NCBI RefSeq assembly: GCF_016219575.1
Contig: NZ_JACRMG010000001.1
Coordinates: 1 to 64,000 of the forward strand
Length of the DNA stretch: 64,000 nt
Direction of reading: 5' to 3'
Source of the DNA: Bradyrhizobium sp.
GTDB taxonomy: Bacteria > Pseudomonadota > Alphaproteobacteria > Rhizobiales > Xanthobacteraceae
Below, in pieces: positions 8,462-16,999 of the stretch; within the stretch, counting starts at the first letter, position 1; each line of letters begins with the position of its first letter. A model generated the notes under the pieces. The model was not told the DNA's origin. It ran no database searches and worked only from the letters and a program-made list of their open reading frames with translations. The position numbers and the translations under genes were made by a program.

Positions 8462-9247
8462 TTAGCCGCCTAGATGGCGGCTCAATTTCTCCGCGCAGGC
8501 GCGAGCCAAGCCGCCCAGCTTTCGCTCCGTTTCGGCACTGACTTCGCCTTCAAGTACCGAAATCGCGATGCCTCCAATAGCGCGCTGCGATGCAAACCCC
8601 ATGATTGGCGCGCCAAAGCAGTACATACTTTCCCGAACCTGGCAGTTGTCGACGGAATAGCCGCGCTGGCGGACGAGCCCGACTTCCTGTTGCAGATCCT
8701 CAAGCCGGCGCACCGACATACGAGTTAGCGGCTCCGGCATGCCCTCGGCGAAAAGCGTGGCGATGGTGGCGTCCTCATAGGTCGAGAGCATCGCCTTCCC
8801 GGTAGCGGTGAAAGCGGCGGGCAGGCGCATGCCGATGCGAAAAGTAATGCCCAGCGGCGCAATACCTTCCTTGCAGGCCACATACGTCACGTCGGAGCCG
8901 TCCAGCGTGGAGAGCGTCACCGTATGGCGCTGGAGTGCTGGCGTCTCCTCCCACAAGCGAAGAAAGGACGTGATGAGGTCGGAGCGAGCCGCAAAGGCGT
9001 TCGCCCATACCATGAGGTGCCCGCCAAGAGCGAGGTTGCCTGCCCCCTGCCGCAACAGAAGCCCCAGGGACACCAGGGTATTGCAGAGCCCGTGCACCGA
9101 ACTCTTGGGGAGATCGAGTTGCCGAGCGACCTCCGATACATGCGGGGGTAGTTCGCACTGAGCAACAAAGTCCAGGATCGCTTTTGCGCGAACCACGGCG
9201 GGCACGCCGCCCTCATTGAGTTGCCGCGTCATTTCTGACTTCAACAT
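8462..9247 (-). CDS. IclR family transcriptional regulator
   Basis: A 261-residue regulator from ATG 9247; a longer GTG start at 9271 is possible. Residues ~15-75 form the IclR winged helix (VRAKAILDFVAQCELPPHVS, then LPKSSVHGLCNTL). The C-terminal half is the effector-binding domain with IGMRLPAAFTATGKAML and a late RAIGGIAISVLEGE segment. It lies between the hydrolase gene (same strand, downstream) and the divergent transporter operon. Identical dyads on each side suggest it controls both and itself. The Agrobacterium regulator of lactone catabolism, BlcR/AttJ, is also IclR-type, which supports the pathway idea. Effector identity is not visible. Confidence 0.92.
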   Translation of the reverse strand: MLKSEMTRQLNEGGVPAVVRAKAILDFVAQCELPPHVSEVARQLDLPKSSVHGLCNTLVSLGLLLRQGAGNLALGGHLMVWANAFAARSDLITSFLRLWEETPALQRHTVTLSTLDGSDVTYVACKEGIAPLGITFRIGMRLPAAFTATGKAMLSTYEDATIATLFAEGMPEPLTRMSVRRLEDLQQEVGLVRQRGYSVDNCQVRESMYCFGAPIMGFASQRAIGGIAISVLEGEVSAETERKLGGLARACAEKLSRHLGG

Positions 9248-9304
9248 CGTTTGGCTTCTCTTCGCTTGCACGAGACTTCACCTTTGTGTATCACATATTG
9301 ACTA

Positions 9305-9324
9305 GCGTTCTATTAGCTGAACGA
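9305..9324. promoter_or_regulatory. Candidate IclR operator 2 (iclR/transporter intergenic region)
   Basis: GCGTTCTATTAGCTGAACGA, with CGTTC and GAACG arms eight bases apart and 17 of 20 positions shared with the copy at 8395-8414. It lies 58 bases upstream of the IclR start and 96 bases upstream of the binding-protein start, placed to control both divergent transcripts. Confidence 0.65.
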
Positions 9325-9420
9325 CTGGCAACAATCAAGGGCAGGCGGGCTTCCTCTTCCCGGTCAGGAGCAAAAGAAGAACCGGAGCGATGAGCGACGC
9401 TTTTTGGAGGGAACGGAAAT

Positions 9421-10704
9421 ATGACTAACCGACATTCTGTTAGATTTCTTCTTGCGGCTTCGGTGGCCGCATTTGTCGCTTCCAGCGCATCAGCGCAGGA
9501 GGCTCCAGCTTTCCGCATCGGTATCGTTACTTTCCTTTCCGGCGCAGCGGCGGGCCCCTTCGGCATCCCGGCCAAGAACGCAGCCGATCTGTTTGCCGAA
9601 GCCGCTAACAAAGGAGCATTGCCCGCACCTTACGCCGCCAAAGGCTTTGGCGGTCGTGCCATTGAATTGGTAACGATTGACGAGGCTGGCGGCGCTACAA
9701 AACAGGTGTCCGAATTCCAGAACCTCGTGGAGCAACAGAAGGTCGATGCGGTCGTCGGCTACATTTCTTCGGGAGATTGCGTGGCTGTGGCTCCGGCAGC
9801 GGAGCAGATGAAGAAGCTGCTGCTCTTGTTCGATTGCGGCACGCCGCGCATCTTTGAGGAAGGCAGTTACAAGTATGTCTTTCGTCCAGTGGGTCACGCC
9901 GCCATGGACAACGTCGCGGCTGCGATTTACGTGAACGCGACCAACAAGGACTTCAAGAAATACGCAGGCATCAACCAGAATTATGCCTGGGGTCAAGATA
10001 GCTGGAATGACTTCGAGGCAACTCTAAAGGCCATCCGTCCCCAAGCCGTGGTTGTCAGCTCCCAAATGCCCAAGCTCGGTGCGGGGCAGTACAATGCGGA
10101 AATCTCCGCTATTCTCGCGGCTGAGCCGGAGGTGCTGCATTCCTCCTTCTGGGGCGGGGATCTTGAGGGGTTAGTGCTCCAAGGCGCACCACGCAATCTC
10201 TTCAAGACGATGAACGTGGTGCTAACGGCTGGTGAGACTGCCACGCACCGACAGGCGCAGCAGATTCCGGATGGCACCATCATCGGTGCGCGGGGGCCCA
10301 ACGCAATCTTTGCGCCAGAGAACGCCTACAACACGTGGTTAAGGGCCGCCTATTCAGCCAAGTTCAACGCGTTGCCCAGCTATCCCAGCTACCACATGGT
10401 CCAATCGCTGCTTGCGCTGAAGTTCGCCTATGAGAAGGCCAAGGGCGGGGACACCAATAAGGCTCCGACCACCGATGAAATCGCTGGCGCGCTCAGGGGC
10501 ACAACCTTCGAGGGCCCCTCGGGAACGGTGAAGATGAGCTTAGGCGGCGGTCAACAGGCGATTCAGGGCACGGCCTATGGCCGTACGAAGCTGGTGGATG
10601 GCAAGACGACCGTGGTGGACGTACGCCGCTTCGCCGCAGAGGAGGTGAACCCGCCAGATGGTGTGAAGACCTCTGAATGGATCAAAACACTTAAGGTCAA
10701 GTGA
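9421..10704 (+). CDS. HAAT-type ABC transporter substrate-binding protein
   Basis: A 427-residue LivJ/AmiC-type periplasmic binding protein. It has a Sec signal peptide (residues 1-25, cleavage after SASA), then a type I periplasmic-binding fold beginning FRIGIVTFLSGAAAGPFG, with a later AWGQDSW segment. A strong ribosome-binding site GGAGGG precedes ATG 9421. It is the first gene of an operon with two permeases, two ATPases, an alcohol dehydrogenase and an aldehyde dehydrogenase. HAAT importers carry amino acids but also aromatic acids, amides and other organics. Here the catabolic genes suggest a hydroxy- or carboxylic acid rather than leucine. Confidence 0.93.
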   Translation: MTNRHSVRFLLAASVAAFVASSASAQEAPAFRIGIVTFLSGAAAGPFGIPAKNAADLFAEAANKGALPAPYAAKGFGGRAIELVTIDEAGGATKQVSEFQNLVEQQKVDAVVGYISSGDCVAVAPAAEQMKKLLLLFDCGTPRIFEEGSYKYVFRPVGHAAMDNVAAAIYVNATNKDFKKYAGINQNYAWGQDSWNDFEATLKAIRPQAVVVSSQMPKLGAGQYNAEISAILAAEPEVLHSSFWGGDLEGLVLQGAPRNLFKTMNVVLTAGETATHRQAQQIPDGTIIGARGPNAIFAPENAYNTWLRAAYSAKFNALPSYPSYHMVQSLLALKFAYEKAKGGDTNKAPTTDEIAGALRGTTFEGPSGTVKMSLGGGQQAIQGTAYGRTKLVDGKTTVVDVRRFAAEEVNPPDGVKTSEWIKTLKVK

Positions 10705-10794
10705 TCCTCCGTTCTCTGCTTCGCCGAACGGCGGCGCGCGGCCGATTTTCTCCCAAGGCGCGCGCCGCATTTTCCTTGCTCAAGAGCATCCGAA

Positions 10795-11691
10795 ATGTCG
10801 TCTCTGCTTGCAGTTTTGATAGATGGGGTCATGCACGCCGCTTGGCTGTTCACTATCGCCGTAGGGCTCACGTTGATCTACGGCGTGATGAAAATCCTCA
10901 ACATGGCGCATGGAAGTTTCTATGCCTTTGGTGCCTATTGTTGCGCTACCGCACTCGGGCAGTATTTCGCGGCAGGCTTGCCGCCGATGGGGGCTTTCCT
11001 GGCGATCTTCATGTCGGCGCTTATCGGCGGCATCTTGCTAGGTCTCATCGTCGAGCGCGGCATCTTGCGGCTGTTCGGCGGGCGCGATCCCATCGTAATG
11101 CTGCTGGTCACCTATGCGCTATTTCTGGTGCTGGAGGATGCGATCAAGCTGATCTGGGGCGTCGATCCTTATATCGTCGGCGAGCCGCTGGGATTGTTGG
11201 GCGTAGTAAAGATCGGGACGCTGGTGTACCCCGGCTATAACTTTCTTGTCGTGGTCGTGGCGGTGCTGGTCTGCGTCGTGCTGACGAGTTTTCTGCAACA
11301 GACCGCTTATGGCAAGATACTGCGCGCGGTGATCCATGATCCCGAGGTGTCGAGCACGTTAGGAATCAACGTGACGCGCTGGAGCCTCGTTGCTTTCATC
11401 ACCGGCTCGGTGCTGGCGGCCCTAGGTGGTGCGCTCACCGCGCCCACGATTTCGGTCGTGCCCGGCATGGCAGTCGAGGTCGTCGTGATGATGTTCGCCG
11501 TGGTGGTGATTGGCGGACTGGGTTCCATTCCGGGCACCATTATCGGTGCCCTCGTCGTGGGGCTGGTGCGTTCTGCGGCGGTGCATTTCTGGCCAGAGGT
11601 CGAACTCTTCTCGATTTATGCGGTCATGGCTCTCGTGTTGGTGGTGAAGCCCAAGGGGCTGTTCGCAGGCATGGAGCTCCGCAAGATATGA
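10795..11691 (+). CDS. LivH-family ABC permease
   Basis: A 298-residue polytopic permease of the branched-chain amino acid transporter family. It has about eight hydrophobic segments and the LivH-typical GLTLIYGVMKILNMAHGSFY near the N-terminus and GGLGSIPGTIIGALVVGLV near residue 240. With the next gene it forms the transmembrane heterodimer. It follows the binding protein after a 90-base gap and overlaps LivM by four bases. Confidence 0.93.
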   Translation: MSSLLAVLIDGVMHAAWLFTIAVGLTLIYGVMKILNMAHGSFYAFGAYCCATALGQYFAAGLPPMGAFLAIFMSALIGGILLGLIVERGILRLFGGRDPIVMLLVTYALFLVLEDAIKLIWGVDPYIVGEPLGLLGVVKIGTLVYPGYNFLVVVVAVLVCVVLTSFLQQTAYGKILRAVIHDPEVSSTLGINVTRWSLVAFITGSVLAALGGALTAPTISVVPGMAVEVVVMMFAVVVIGGLGSIPGTIIGALVVGLVRSAAVHFWPEVELFSIYAVMALVLVVKPKGLFAGMELRKI

Positions 11692-12635
11692 ATGCCGCAC
11701 GCTTTTTCGCGTTGATCGCGATTCTGGGAGTTGCGGTGGCCTGCGTCGGCTATGCGTTTCCGGCGATCAATTTCCTGCTGGCCGTGGCGCTGTCCAAAGG
11801 GCTCGCCGTGCTCGGTCTCGTCATGATGATGCGCGCTGGCCTTGTTTCCTTCGGGCAAGGACTCTTCTATGCGATCGGCGGCTACACAGCCGGTATCCTG
11901 TCGCACCTTTACAAGGTTCATGAGGCGAGCTTGCTGATTGGCGCGGCGGTGTTGCTTTCGACAGGTCTTGCGCTGGTAGTTAGTTTCCTCATCGCGCGGT
12001 ATCGCGACATCTTCTTCGCTATGCTCACGCTGGCGCTTTCGATGATACTTTACGGCCTGCTGGTGAAATCGGCGGCGCTGGGTGGCACTGATGGCTTTAA
12101 CGTGAAGTCCATCACCTTCCTCGGTATGCCAATCGGTGGGACCGCCCGGTATTCGAGCCTGCTTGTCGTGCTCGGCTTCGCACTAGGCGGCATCGTGGCG
12201 AGCTATGTTTATTCCCGCACCGCCTTCGGGCGGCTGGCGGAGGGGCTGAAGGAGAACGAAATCCGCGTCGAATATCTCGGCGCCAGTGCCGATCTAATCG
12301 TGCGGATCTCTTACGTGGGTTCGGCGGTGCTCGCGGCCATCGGTGGGGCGCTTGCGGGCATTCTCGTTGGCCATGTAGACCCGGAAATGGCCTTCTGGGC
12401 GACCTCCGGAGAATTCGTGGTAATTGCGGTGCTCGGTGGCTCGGCCTCCTTAATTACGCCGTTTGCCGCAGCGCTGGTTCTTGAGTTCGTGCGGTCCTAC
12501 GCTACGCAATATGCCCCCAACACGTGGCAACTCGTGCTCGGCGTTATCATCTTCGCACTGATCTTATTTCTTCCCGCGGGGCTGGCGGGTCTGCACAAGC
12601 GCCGCAAGCACGCCAAGACAACGGTGGGAGCGTGA
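11688..12635 (+). CDS. LivM-family ABC permease
   Basis: A 315-residue permease partner of the preceding LivH. It has the LivM-family segments GLVSFGQGLFYAIGGYTAG, FFAMLTLALSMILYGL and GRLAEGLKENEIRVEYLG, the last being the cytoplasmic coupling loop. The start overlaps the LivH stop (ATGA) and the stop is one base from the LivG start, so the operon is tightly packed. The C-terminus ends in a short basic tail. Confidence 0.93.
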   Translation: MNAARFFALIAILGVAVACVGYAFPAINFLLAVALSKGLAVLGLVMMMRAGLVSFGQGLFYAIGGYTAGILSHLYKVHEASLLIGAAVLLSTGLALVVSFLIARYRDIFFAMLTLALSMILYGLLVKSAALGGTDGFNVKSITFLGMPIGGTARYSSLLVVLGFALGGIVASYVYSRTAFGRLAEGLKENEIRVEYLGASADLIVRISYVGSAVLAAIGGALAGILVGHVDPEMAFWATSGEFVVIAVLGGSASLITPFAAALVLEFVRSYATQYAPNTWQLVLGVIIFALILFLPAGLAGLHKRRKHAKTTVGA

Positions 12636-12636
12636 G

Positions 12637-13395
12637 ATGGAACCCGCCATTCGTACGAGGAATCTGATGAAGTCGTTCGGCGCGGTGGTTGCCGCGCGCG
12701 ATGTGAATGTGGATATCCTGCCGGGCACTATTTCGGGACTGATCGGCACGAACGGTGCAGGCAAGACCACGTTCATCAACATGCTCACCGGGTATCTGAG
12801 GCCCGATTCCGGCTCAATCACATTGGACGGCACGGAGATCGTGGGGCTTACATCGCGCGAAATCACTCGACTGGGCGTGGCGCGCTCTTTCCAGATCCCA
12901 CAGCTCTTTAATACGCTTTCTGCTATCGAAAGCCTCGAATTGGCCCTTGCGGCGCAGCAGGCGCGCGGGTTGCGCGGCTTCGCGCTGGTCTCGGAGGACG
13001 AACTGGAAGCCCGCGCCGTCGAACTTCTCAAAGAGTTTGGGCTGGAAGGGTTTGCGAATTCACTAGCGGGCACCTTGCCTGAAGGTATCCGCAAGCTGCT
13101 TGACATCGCGATCGCCATGGCGCGCAGCCCACGCGTGCTCTTCCTGGACGAGCCGACATCGGGTGTCGCCGCGGAAGAGAAGTTCGCCATCATGGATCGC
13201 GTTATCGCAGCCGCCCGCCACACCGGGCTCACCGTGCTCTTCGTAGAGCACGATATGGAGATTGTGCGCCGCTACTCGGACCGTGTGCTTGCCTTCTTCG
13301 AGGGCCGCGTGCTGATCGACGATAAACCTGATGTGGTGCTTTCGGACACGCAGGTGCGCACCCTCATCATTGGCGAGGAGCCTGCCCATGCTTGA
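12637..13395 (+). CDS. LivG-family ABC ATPase
   Basis: A 252-residue ATP-binding subunit. Walker A is GTNGAGKTT (residues ~38-46), the signature region is LPEGIRKLLDIAIAMA in place of LSGGQ, as is usual in LivG, and Walker B is VLFLDEP, followed by an H-loop EHDME. It energises the LivHM-type permease together with the LivF-like ATPase. Its 3' end overlaps the next gene by eight bases. Confidence 0.93.
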   Translation: MEPAIRTRNLMKSFGAVVAARDVNVDILPGTISGLIGTNGAGKTTFINMLTGYLRPDSGSITLDGTEIVGLTSREITRLGVARSFQIPQLFNTLSAIESLELALAAQQARGLRGFALVSEDELEARAVELLKEFGLEGFANSLAGTLPEGIRKLLDIAIAMARSPRVLFLDEPTSGVAAEEKFAIMDRVIAAARHTGLTVLFVEHDMEIVRRYSDRVLAFFEGRVLIDDKPDVVLSDTQVRTLIIGEEPAHA

Positions 13396-14029
13396 GGTGA
13401 AAGACATAGATGTCGCGATCGGGCAGGTGCAGGTGCTACGCAAGGTGTCGATCTCGGCACCGCAGGGCGCGATGATCGGCATCATCGGCCGAAACGGGGC
13501 TGGAAAGACCACGCTAATGCGTGCCATCATGGGCCTGCTGCCGGTGAGGGCAGGCGGCATCACCTTCGAGGGCGCAAACCTCACCTGTCGACCAGCGCAT
13601 GCGCGCGCTGAACTAGCCATCGGCTATGCGCCCGAAGATCGCCGACTCATTCCTGAACTGACCGTGGAAGAAAACCTGATGATCCCAGCGTGGTCGGCGG
13701 GAATTCGTGACGCCGACGCGCGCCTGCAGGATGTCTATAGCCTGATTCCAGAGGCTAAGGAATTTCGCACGCGGCGGGCCATGCAATTGTCGGGCGGTCA
13801 GCAGAAGCTTGTCTCCATTGCCCGCGCGCGCATGTCGGGTCGCAAGTTGCTGCTGCTTGACGAGCCCTTCGAGGGCGTGGCACCGGCGCTCTCCAAGCGC
13901 ATTGCCGAGGTGGTGGCCTCACTGCGTCCGCTCGGACTTTCCATAGTCCTCTCCGGCGCTGATCTGCAACACGCCGGGCGCGGGCTCGATAGGATCTACA
14001 AGCTCGATCGCGGCGAAATCGTCCAATGA
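13388..14029 (+). CDS. LivF-family ABC ATPase
   Basis: A 213-residue ATP-binding subunit starting MLEVKDIDVAIG at ATG 13388, seven bases after GAGGAG. A longer upstream frame from 13331 merely overlaps LivG. Walker A is GRNGAGKTT, the signature LSGGQQKLVSIARA, and Walker B LLLLDEPFEG. It is shorter than most LivF proteins (about 235), with an abbreviated C-terminus and SGADL where the switch histidine motif (EQN/EHD) is usual. The ATPase may thus be slightly atypical, but the core motifs are intact. Confidence 0.9.
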   Translation: MLEVKDIDVAIGQVQVLRKVSISAPQGAMIGIIGRNGAGKTTLMRAIMGLLPVRAGGITFEGANLTCRPAHARAELAIGYAPEDRRLIPELTVEENLMIPAWSAGIRDADARLQDVYSLIPEAKEFRTRRAMQLSGGQQKLVSIARARMSGRKLLLLDEPFEGVAPALSKRIAEVVASLRPLGLSIVLSGADLQHAGRGLDRIYKLDRGEIVQ

Positions 14030-14044
14030 GCATGGAGAACGCGG

Positions 14045-15196
14045 ATGTTCATCTTCAATACCACCAGGTCCATTGTCTCGGGCCCCGGTGCTGTCGCGCA
14101 ACTCGGCGACATCGGAAAATCCATCCTCGGTCCCCGCGCACTGCTCGTGACGGATATCGGGCTCGTGCGGCTCGGCGTGCTCGATACGGCACTCGACTCA
14201 CTCAAGGCGGCGGGCATCGCGGTAGCCATTTTCGACAAGGTTGAGGCCGATCCGCCCGAAGCCAATATCTTTGCGGGCGTCGAGGCCGCCAAAGCCCACG
14301 GCGCGACCGGCATCTTGGCGATAGGCGGCGGCTCACCCATGGATGTCGCGAAGGTGATTGCGCTGCTGCAAGGTTCGGGTGAATCGCTCGCCGGGGCTTA
14401 CGGCGTGGGCATGGCAAAGGGGCCGCGCCTGCCGTTGGTGCTGGTGCCGACCACCGCTGGCACCGGCTCGGAGGTAACACCGATTGCCATCATCACGACC
14501 GGCGAGGCCGAGAAAAAAGGCATCGTGTCCCCGCTGTTGCTGCCGGACCTCGCACTGCTCGACGCAGACCTCACGCTGGGCCTACCCGCCGCCGTTACTG
14601 CCGCCACCGGCATCGATGCCATGGTGCATGCAATCGAAGCCTATGCTTCCAAATCAGCCAACAACAACCCCATCTCGCGCGGATTGGCCAAGCAGGCGCT
14701 CAAATTACTGGGCGCCAATATATCCGAGGCCTGCTTCAACGGCACTAACCGCGAGGCGCGCGCCAACATGTTGCTTGGTTCTTTGCTCGCCGGGCAAGCC
14801 TTCGCCAATTCTCCGGTGGCTGCGGTGCATGCGTTGGCTTACCCGATCGGCGGCCACTACCATGTACCGCACGGGCTTTCGAACGCCTTGGTGTTACCTC
14901 ATGTGCTGCGCTTCAACCTGCCTGATGCCTCTTCGCGCTATTCCGAAATCGCCACCGATGCGTTCCCGGATCTCGCCACCGTGCCGGAATCCCGGCGCGC
15001 CGAAGCTTTCATCGAGAAGCTCGTCGCACTCTCAGTAGCACTAAAGATCCCGCAGCGGCTACGCGACGTTGGCATCCCTGAGTCTGCCTTGCCGCTGCTT
15101 GCCAACGAATCGATGAAGCAGACGAGGCTTCTGGTGAACAACCCGCGCGAATTGACGTTGCAGCATGCGCAGTCGATCTACGCCAACGCTTTTTGA
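14045..15196 (+). CDS. Iron-containing alcohol dehydrogenase, candidate 4-hydroxybutyrate dehydrogenase
   Basis: A 383-residue group III (iron-type) alcohol dehydrogenase. The NAD-binding motif GGGSPMDVAK is at residues ~94-103. The expected metal ligands are Asp191, His195 (DAMVHAIEAY), His262 (HALAYPIGG) and His276 (HYHVPHG). It lies 15 bases after the LivF gene and 12 before the GabD-like gene. Family members oxidise small alcohols and hydroxyacids. In the blc/att pathway an enzyme of this class converts 4-hydroxybutyrate to succinic semialdehyde, the substrate of the neighbouring class of aldehyde dehydrogenase. Exact substrate is inferred from that pairing. Confidence 0.88.
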   Translation: MFIFNTTRSIVSGPGAVAQLGDIGKSILGPRALLVTDIGLVRLGVLDTALDSLKAAGIAVAIFDKVEADPPEANIFAGVEAAKAHGATGILAIGGGSPMDVAKVIALLQGSGESLAGAYGVGMAKGPRLPLVLVPTTAGTGSEVTPIAIITTGEAEKKGIVSPLLLPDLALLDADLTLGLPAAVTAATGIDAMVHAIEAYASKSANNNPISRGLAKQALKLLGANISEACFNGTNREARANMLLGSLLAGQAFANSPVAAVHALAYPIGGHYHVPHGLSNALVLPHVLRFNLPDASSRYSEIATDAFPDLATVPESRRAEAFIEKLVALSVALKIPQRLRDVGIPESALPLLANESMKQTRLLVNNPRELTLQHAQSIYANAF

Positions 15197-15208
15197 GCAG
15201 AGCTGAAC

Positions 15209-16666
15209 ATGCTTGATCTCACCCGTGCCATGACCTTCCGACGCCAAGCCAATCTCATTGACGGCCGATGGGTCGGTGCGGCGGGAGCGGGCACCATCAG
15301 CGTCAAGAATCCCGCCAGTGGCGAGGAAATCGGAACTGTTCCATTGGCTGGAAAGGCGGAAACAGACGCCGCGATTGCTGCCGCGCACAGGGCTTTTCCC
15401 GGCTGGTCGGCATTGCTGGCGAGCGAGCGTGCCGCAAAGCTTTTCGCCTTGGCCGATCTGATCCGCACCCAAGCCGAAGCATTGGCGGAATTGCTAACAC
15501 TGGAGCAGGGTAAGCCGCTTGCGGAAGCCAAAGGCGAGGTGCTCGGGGGGGCGGCCTATATCCAATGGTTCGCCGAAGAAGCCAAGCGCGTCTATGGCGA
15601 TGTCATCCCTTCACCATTCCCGGCGCGACGAATCCTCGTCACCCGGGAGCCCGTTGGCGTGGTGGCGGCTATTACGCCCTGGAATTTTCCTTTCTCCATG
15701 CTTGCACGCAAGCTGGGTGCGGCTCTGGCCGCAGGCTGCACGATTGTTGCCAAACCGAGTGAACTCACACCGTATAGCGGCCTTGCTTGGGGTGTACTGG
15801 CCGAAAAGGCTGGAATTCCCGCGGGTGTGGTCAATATTGTCACGGGGGATGCGTCAGCTATAGGCGCGACAATGACCGACTCGGCGCTGGTACGCAAAGT
15901 GACCTTTACCGGCTCGACCCGTGTCGGCAAGCTGTTGGCCGAGGCCTCAGCGCGTTCGATGAAGCGCTACTCGATGGAACTTGGTGGCAACGCCCCGTTT
16001 ATTGTCTTTGACGATGCGGACCTCGATGCTTCGGTCGAGGGAGCCATGGCCGCAAAGTACCGCAACTCAGGCCAGACCTGCATCTGCACCAATCGCTTCT
16101 ATGTGCAGAACGGGGTCTATGATGCATTTGCTGCCAAGCTCGCCGAAAAGGTCAAAGCGCTGACGGTCGGCCCAGGTTTCGCGGCGGGCACCATGCAGGG
16201 ACCACTTATCAACGAGGCTGCCATCACCAAGGTGGAGGCGTTGGTGCACGATGCGACGGCTAGGGGCGGCAAGGTGCTAGTAGGTGGGAAGCTGCATGCG
16301 CTTGGTGGCAACTTTTATGAGCCTACGCTGATCACCCGCGGGACGCAGAAGATGCGCATTGCGCGCGAGGAAGTCTTCGGCCCCGTCTCGGTGCTCTTCC
16401 CCTTCGAGACCGAGGAGGAGGCGGTTGAAATGGCGAATGCCACCGAATACGGCCTCGCCTCCTACTTCTTCACCCGCGATCTCGCCCGCATCTTCCGGGT
16501 CTCGGCAGAGCTCAAGTTCGGCATGGTGGGGATCAATACCGGCATCATCACCACGGAGGTCGCGCCCTTCGGAGGCACGAAGGAGTCGGGTGTGGGGCGT
16601 GAGGGTTCGAAATATGGGCTCGATGACTACCTCGACGTGAAGTATCTCTCAATCGGCGGGCTTTGA
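15209..16666 (+). CDS. gabD: GabD-like succinate-semialdehyde dehydrogenase
   Basis: A 485-residue NAD(P)-dependent aldehyde dehydrogenase. The catalytic Cys291 lies in SGQTCICTNR and the general base Glu258 in MELGGNAPF. The CIC arrangement (Cys291/Cys293) and the TNR that follows are typical of GabD-type succinic semialdehyde dehydrogenases, where the second Cys can form a redox switch. PWNFPF and the C-terminal PFGGTKESGVGREG are also conserved. It is the last gene of the transporter operon and would turn the product of the upstream iron alcohol dehydrogenase into succinate for the TCA cycle. Confidence 0.87.
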   Translation: MLDLTRAMTFRRQANLIDGRWVGAAGAGTISVKNPASGEEIGTVPLAGKAETDAAIAAAHRAFPGWSALLASERAAKLFALADLIRTQAEALAELLTLEQGKPLAEAKGEVLGGAAYIQWFAEEAKRVYGDVIPSPFPARRILVTREPVGVVAAITPWNFPFSMLARKLGAALAAGCTIVAKPSELTPYSGLAWGVLAEKAGIPAGVVNIVTGDASAIGATMTDSALVRKVTFTGSTRVGKLLAEASARSMKRYSMELGGNAPFIVFDDADLDASVEGAMAAKYRNSGQTCICTNRFYVQNGVYDAFAAKLAEKVKALTVGPGFAAGTMQGPLINEAAITKVEALVHDATARGGKVLVGGKLHALGGNFYEPTLITRGTQKMRIAREEVFGPVSVLFPFETEEEAVEMANATEYGLASYFFTRDLARIFRVSAELKFGMVGINTGIITTEVAPFGGTKESGVGREGSKYGLDDYLDVKYLSIGGL

Positions 16667-16999
16667 ACAAACCAGCACTTTTGAAATTTCAACTGCGCCG
16701 TCGATGGCCCGGGCACGGCAACTGGCTGCCGGGCCGACGCAAGTCATCAAGGGGATCAAGCTGCAGGCCTAGAAGCGCGTGGCGGAGTCGCCGCCGCAGA
16801 CGCGCGTCAGCTCTCAAGGCTGAAACAGGGGTTCGATTCCCCTAGGAGCGCCAGCAAACTCAGGCACTTAGGTGACCATCAGCCGCGTTCGTTGGATTAA
16901 GACGCTGGTGAACAGCGGCGAACGCTTGCGGAAGCAGCCTCGGCGCGACGCCTCGCTGAGGCTGGCGCATTCGCGAAAAATTTCCTCGTCGCCCTAGCA
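16667..16999. other. Non-coding scar region between catabolic operon and IS remnant
   Basis: No credible gene is present. GGCCCGG and CCGGGCC (16706-16712 and 16729-16735) can form an imperfect hairpin 40 bases after the aldehyde dehydrogenase stop, a weak terminator candidate with no T-run. A tRNA 3'-half remnant follows at 16811-16853, then about 145 bases without recognisable content up to the IS5-type end. Confidence 0.5.
16811..16853 (+). other. tRNA 3'-half remnant, candidate attachment-site scar
   Basis: From CTCTCAA (like an anticodon loop with CTC) the sequence runs through a T arm (AGGGG-TTCGATT-CCCCT) to AGGAGCGCCA, ending in CCA. It aligns without gaps to the 3' half of a tRNA-Glu up to the T arm. 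The 3' acceptor strand is one base short, and no matching 5' half, D arm or 5' anticodon stem strand exists upstream. A tRNA 3' half alone is what tyrosine-recombinase integration or excision leaves behind, so this may be an att remnant. It is not a functional tRNA. Confidence 0.45.

Noticed and set aside
16801..16860. Functional tRNA-Glu gene
   Set aside because: No 5' half, no D arm, no paired anticodon stem and a shortened acceptor strand; only a remnant can be supported.
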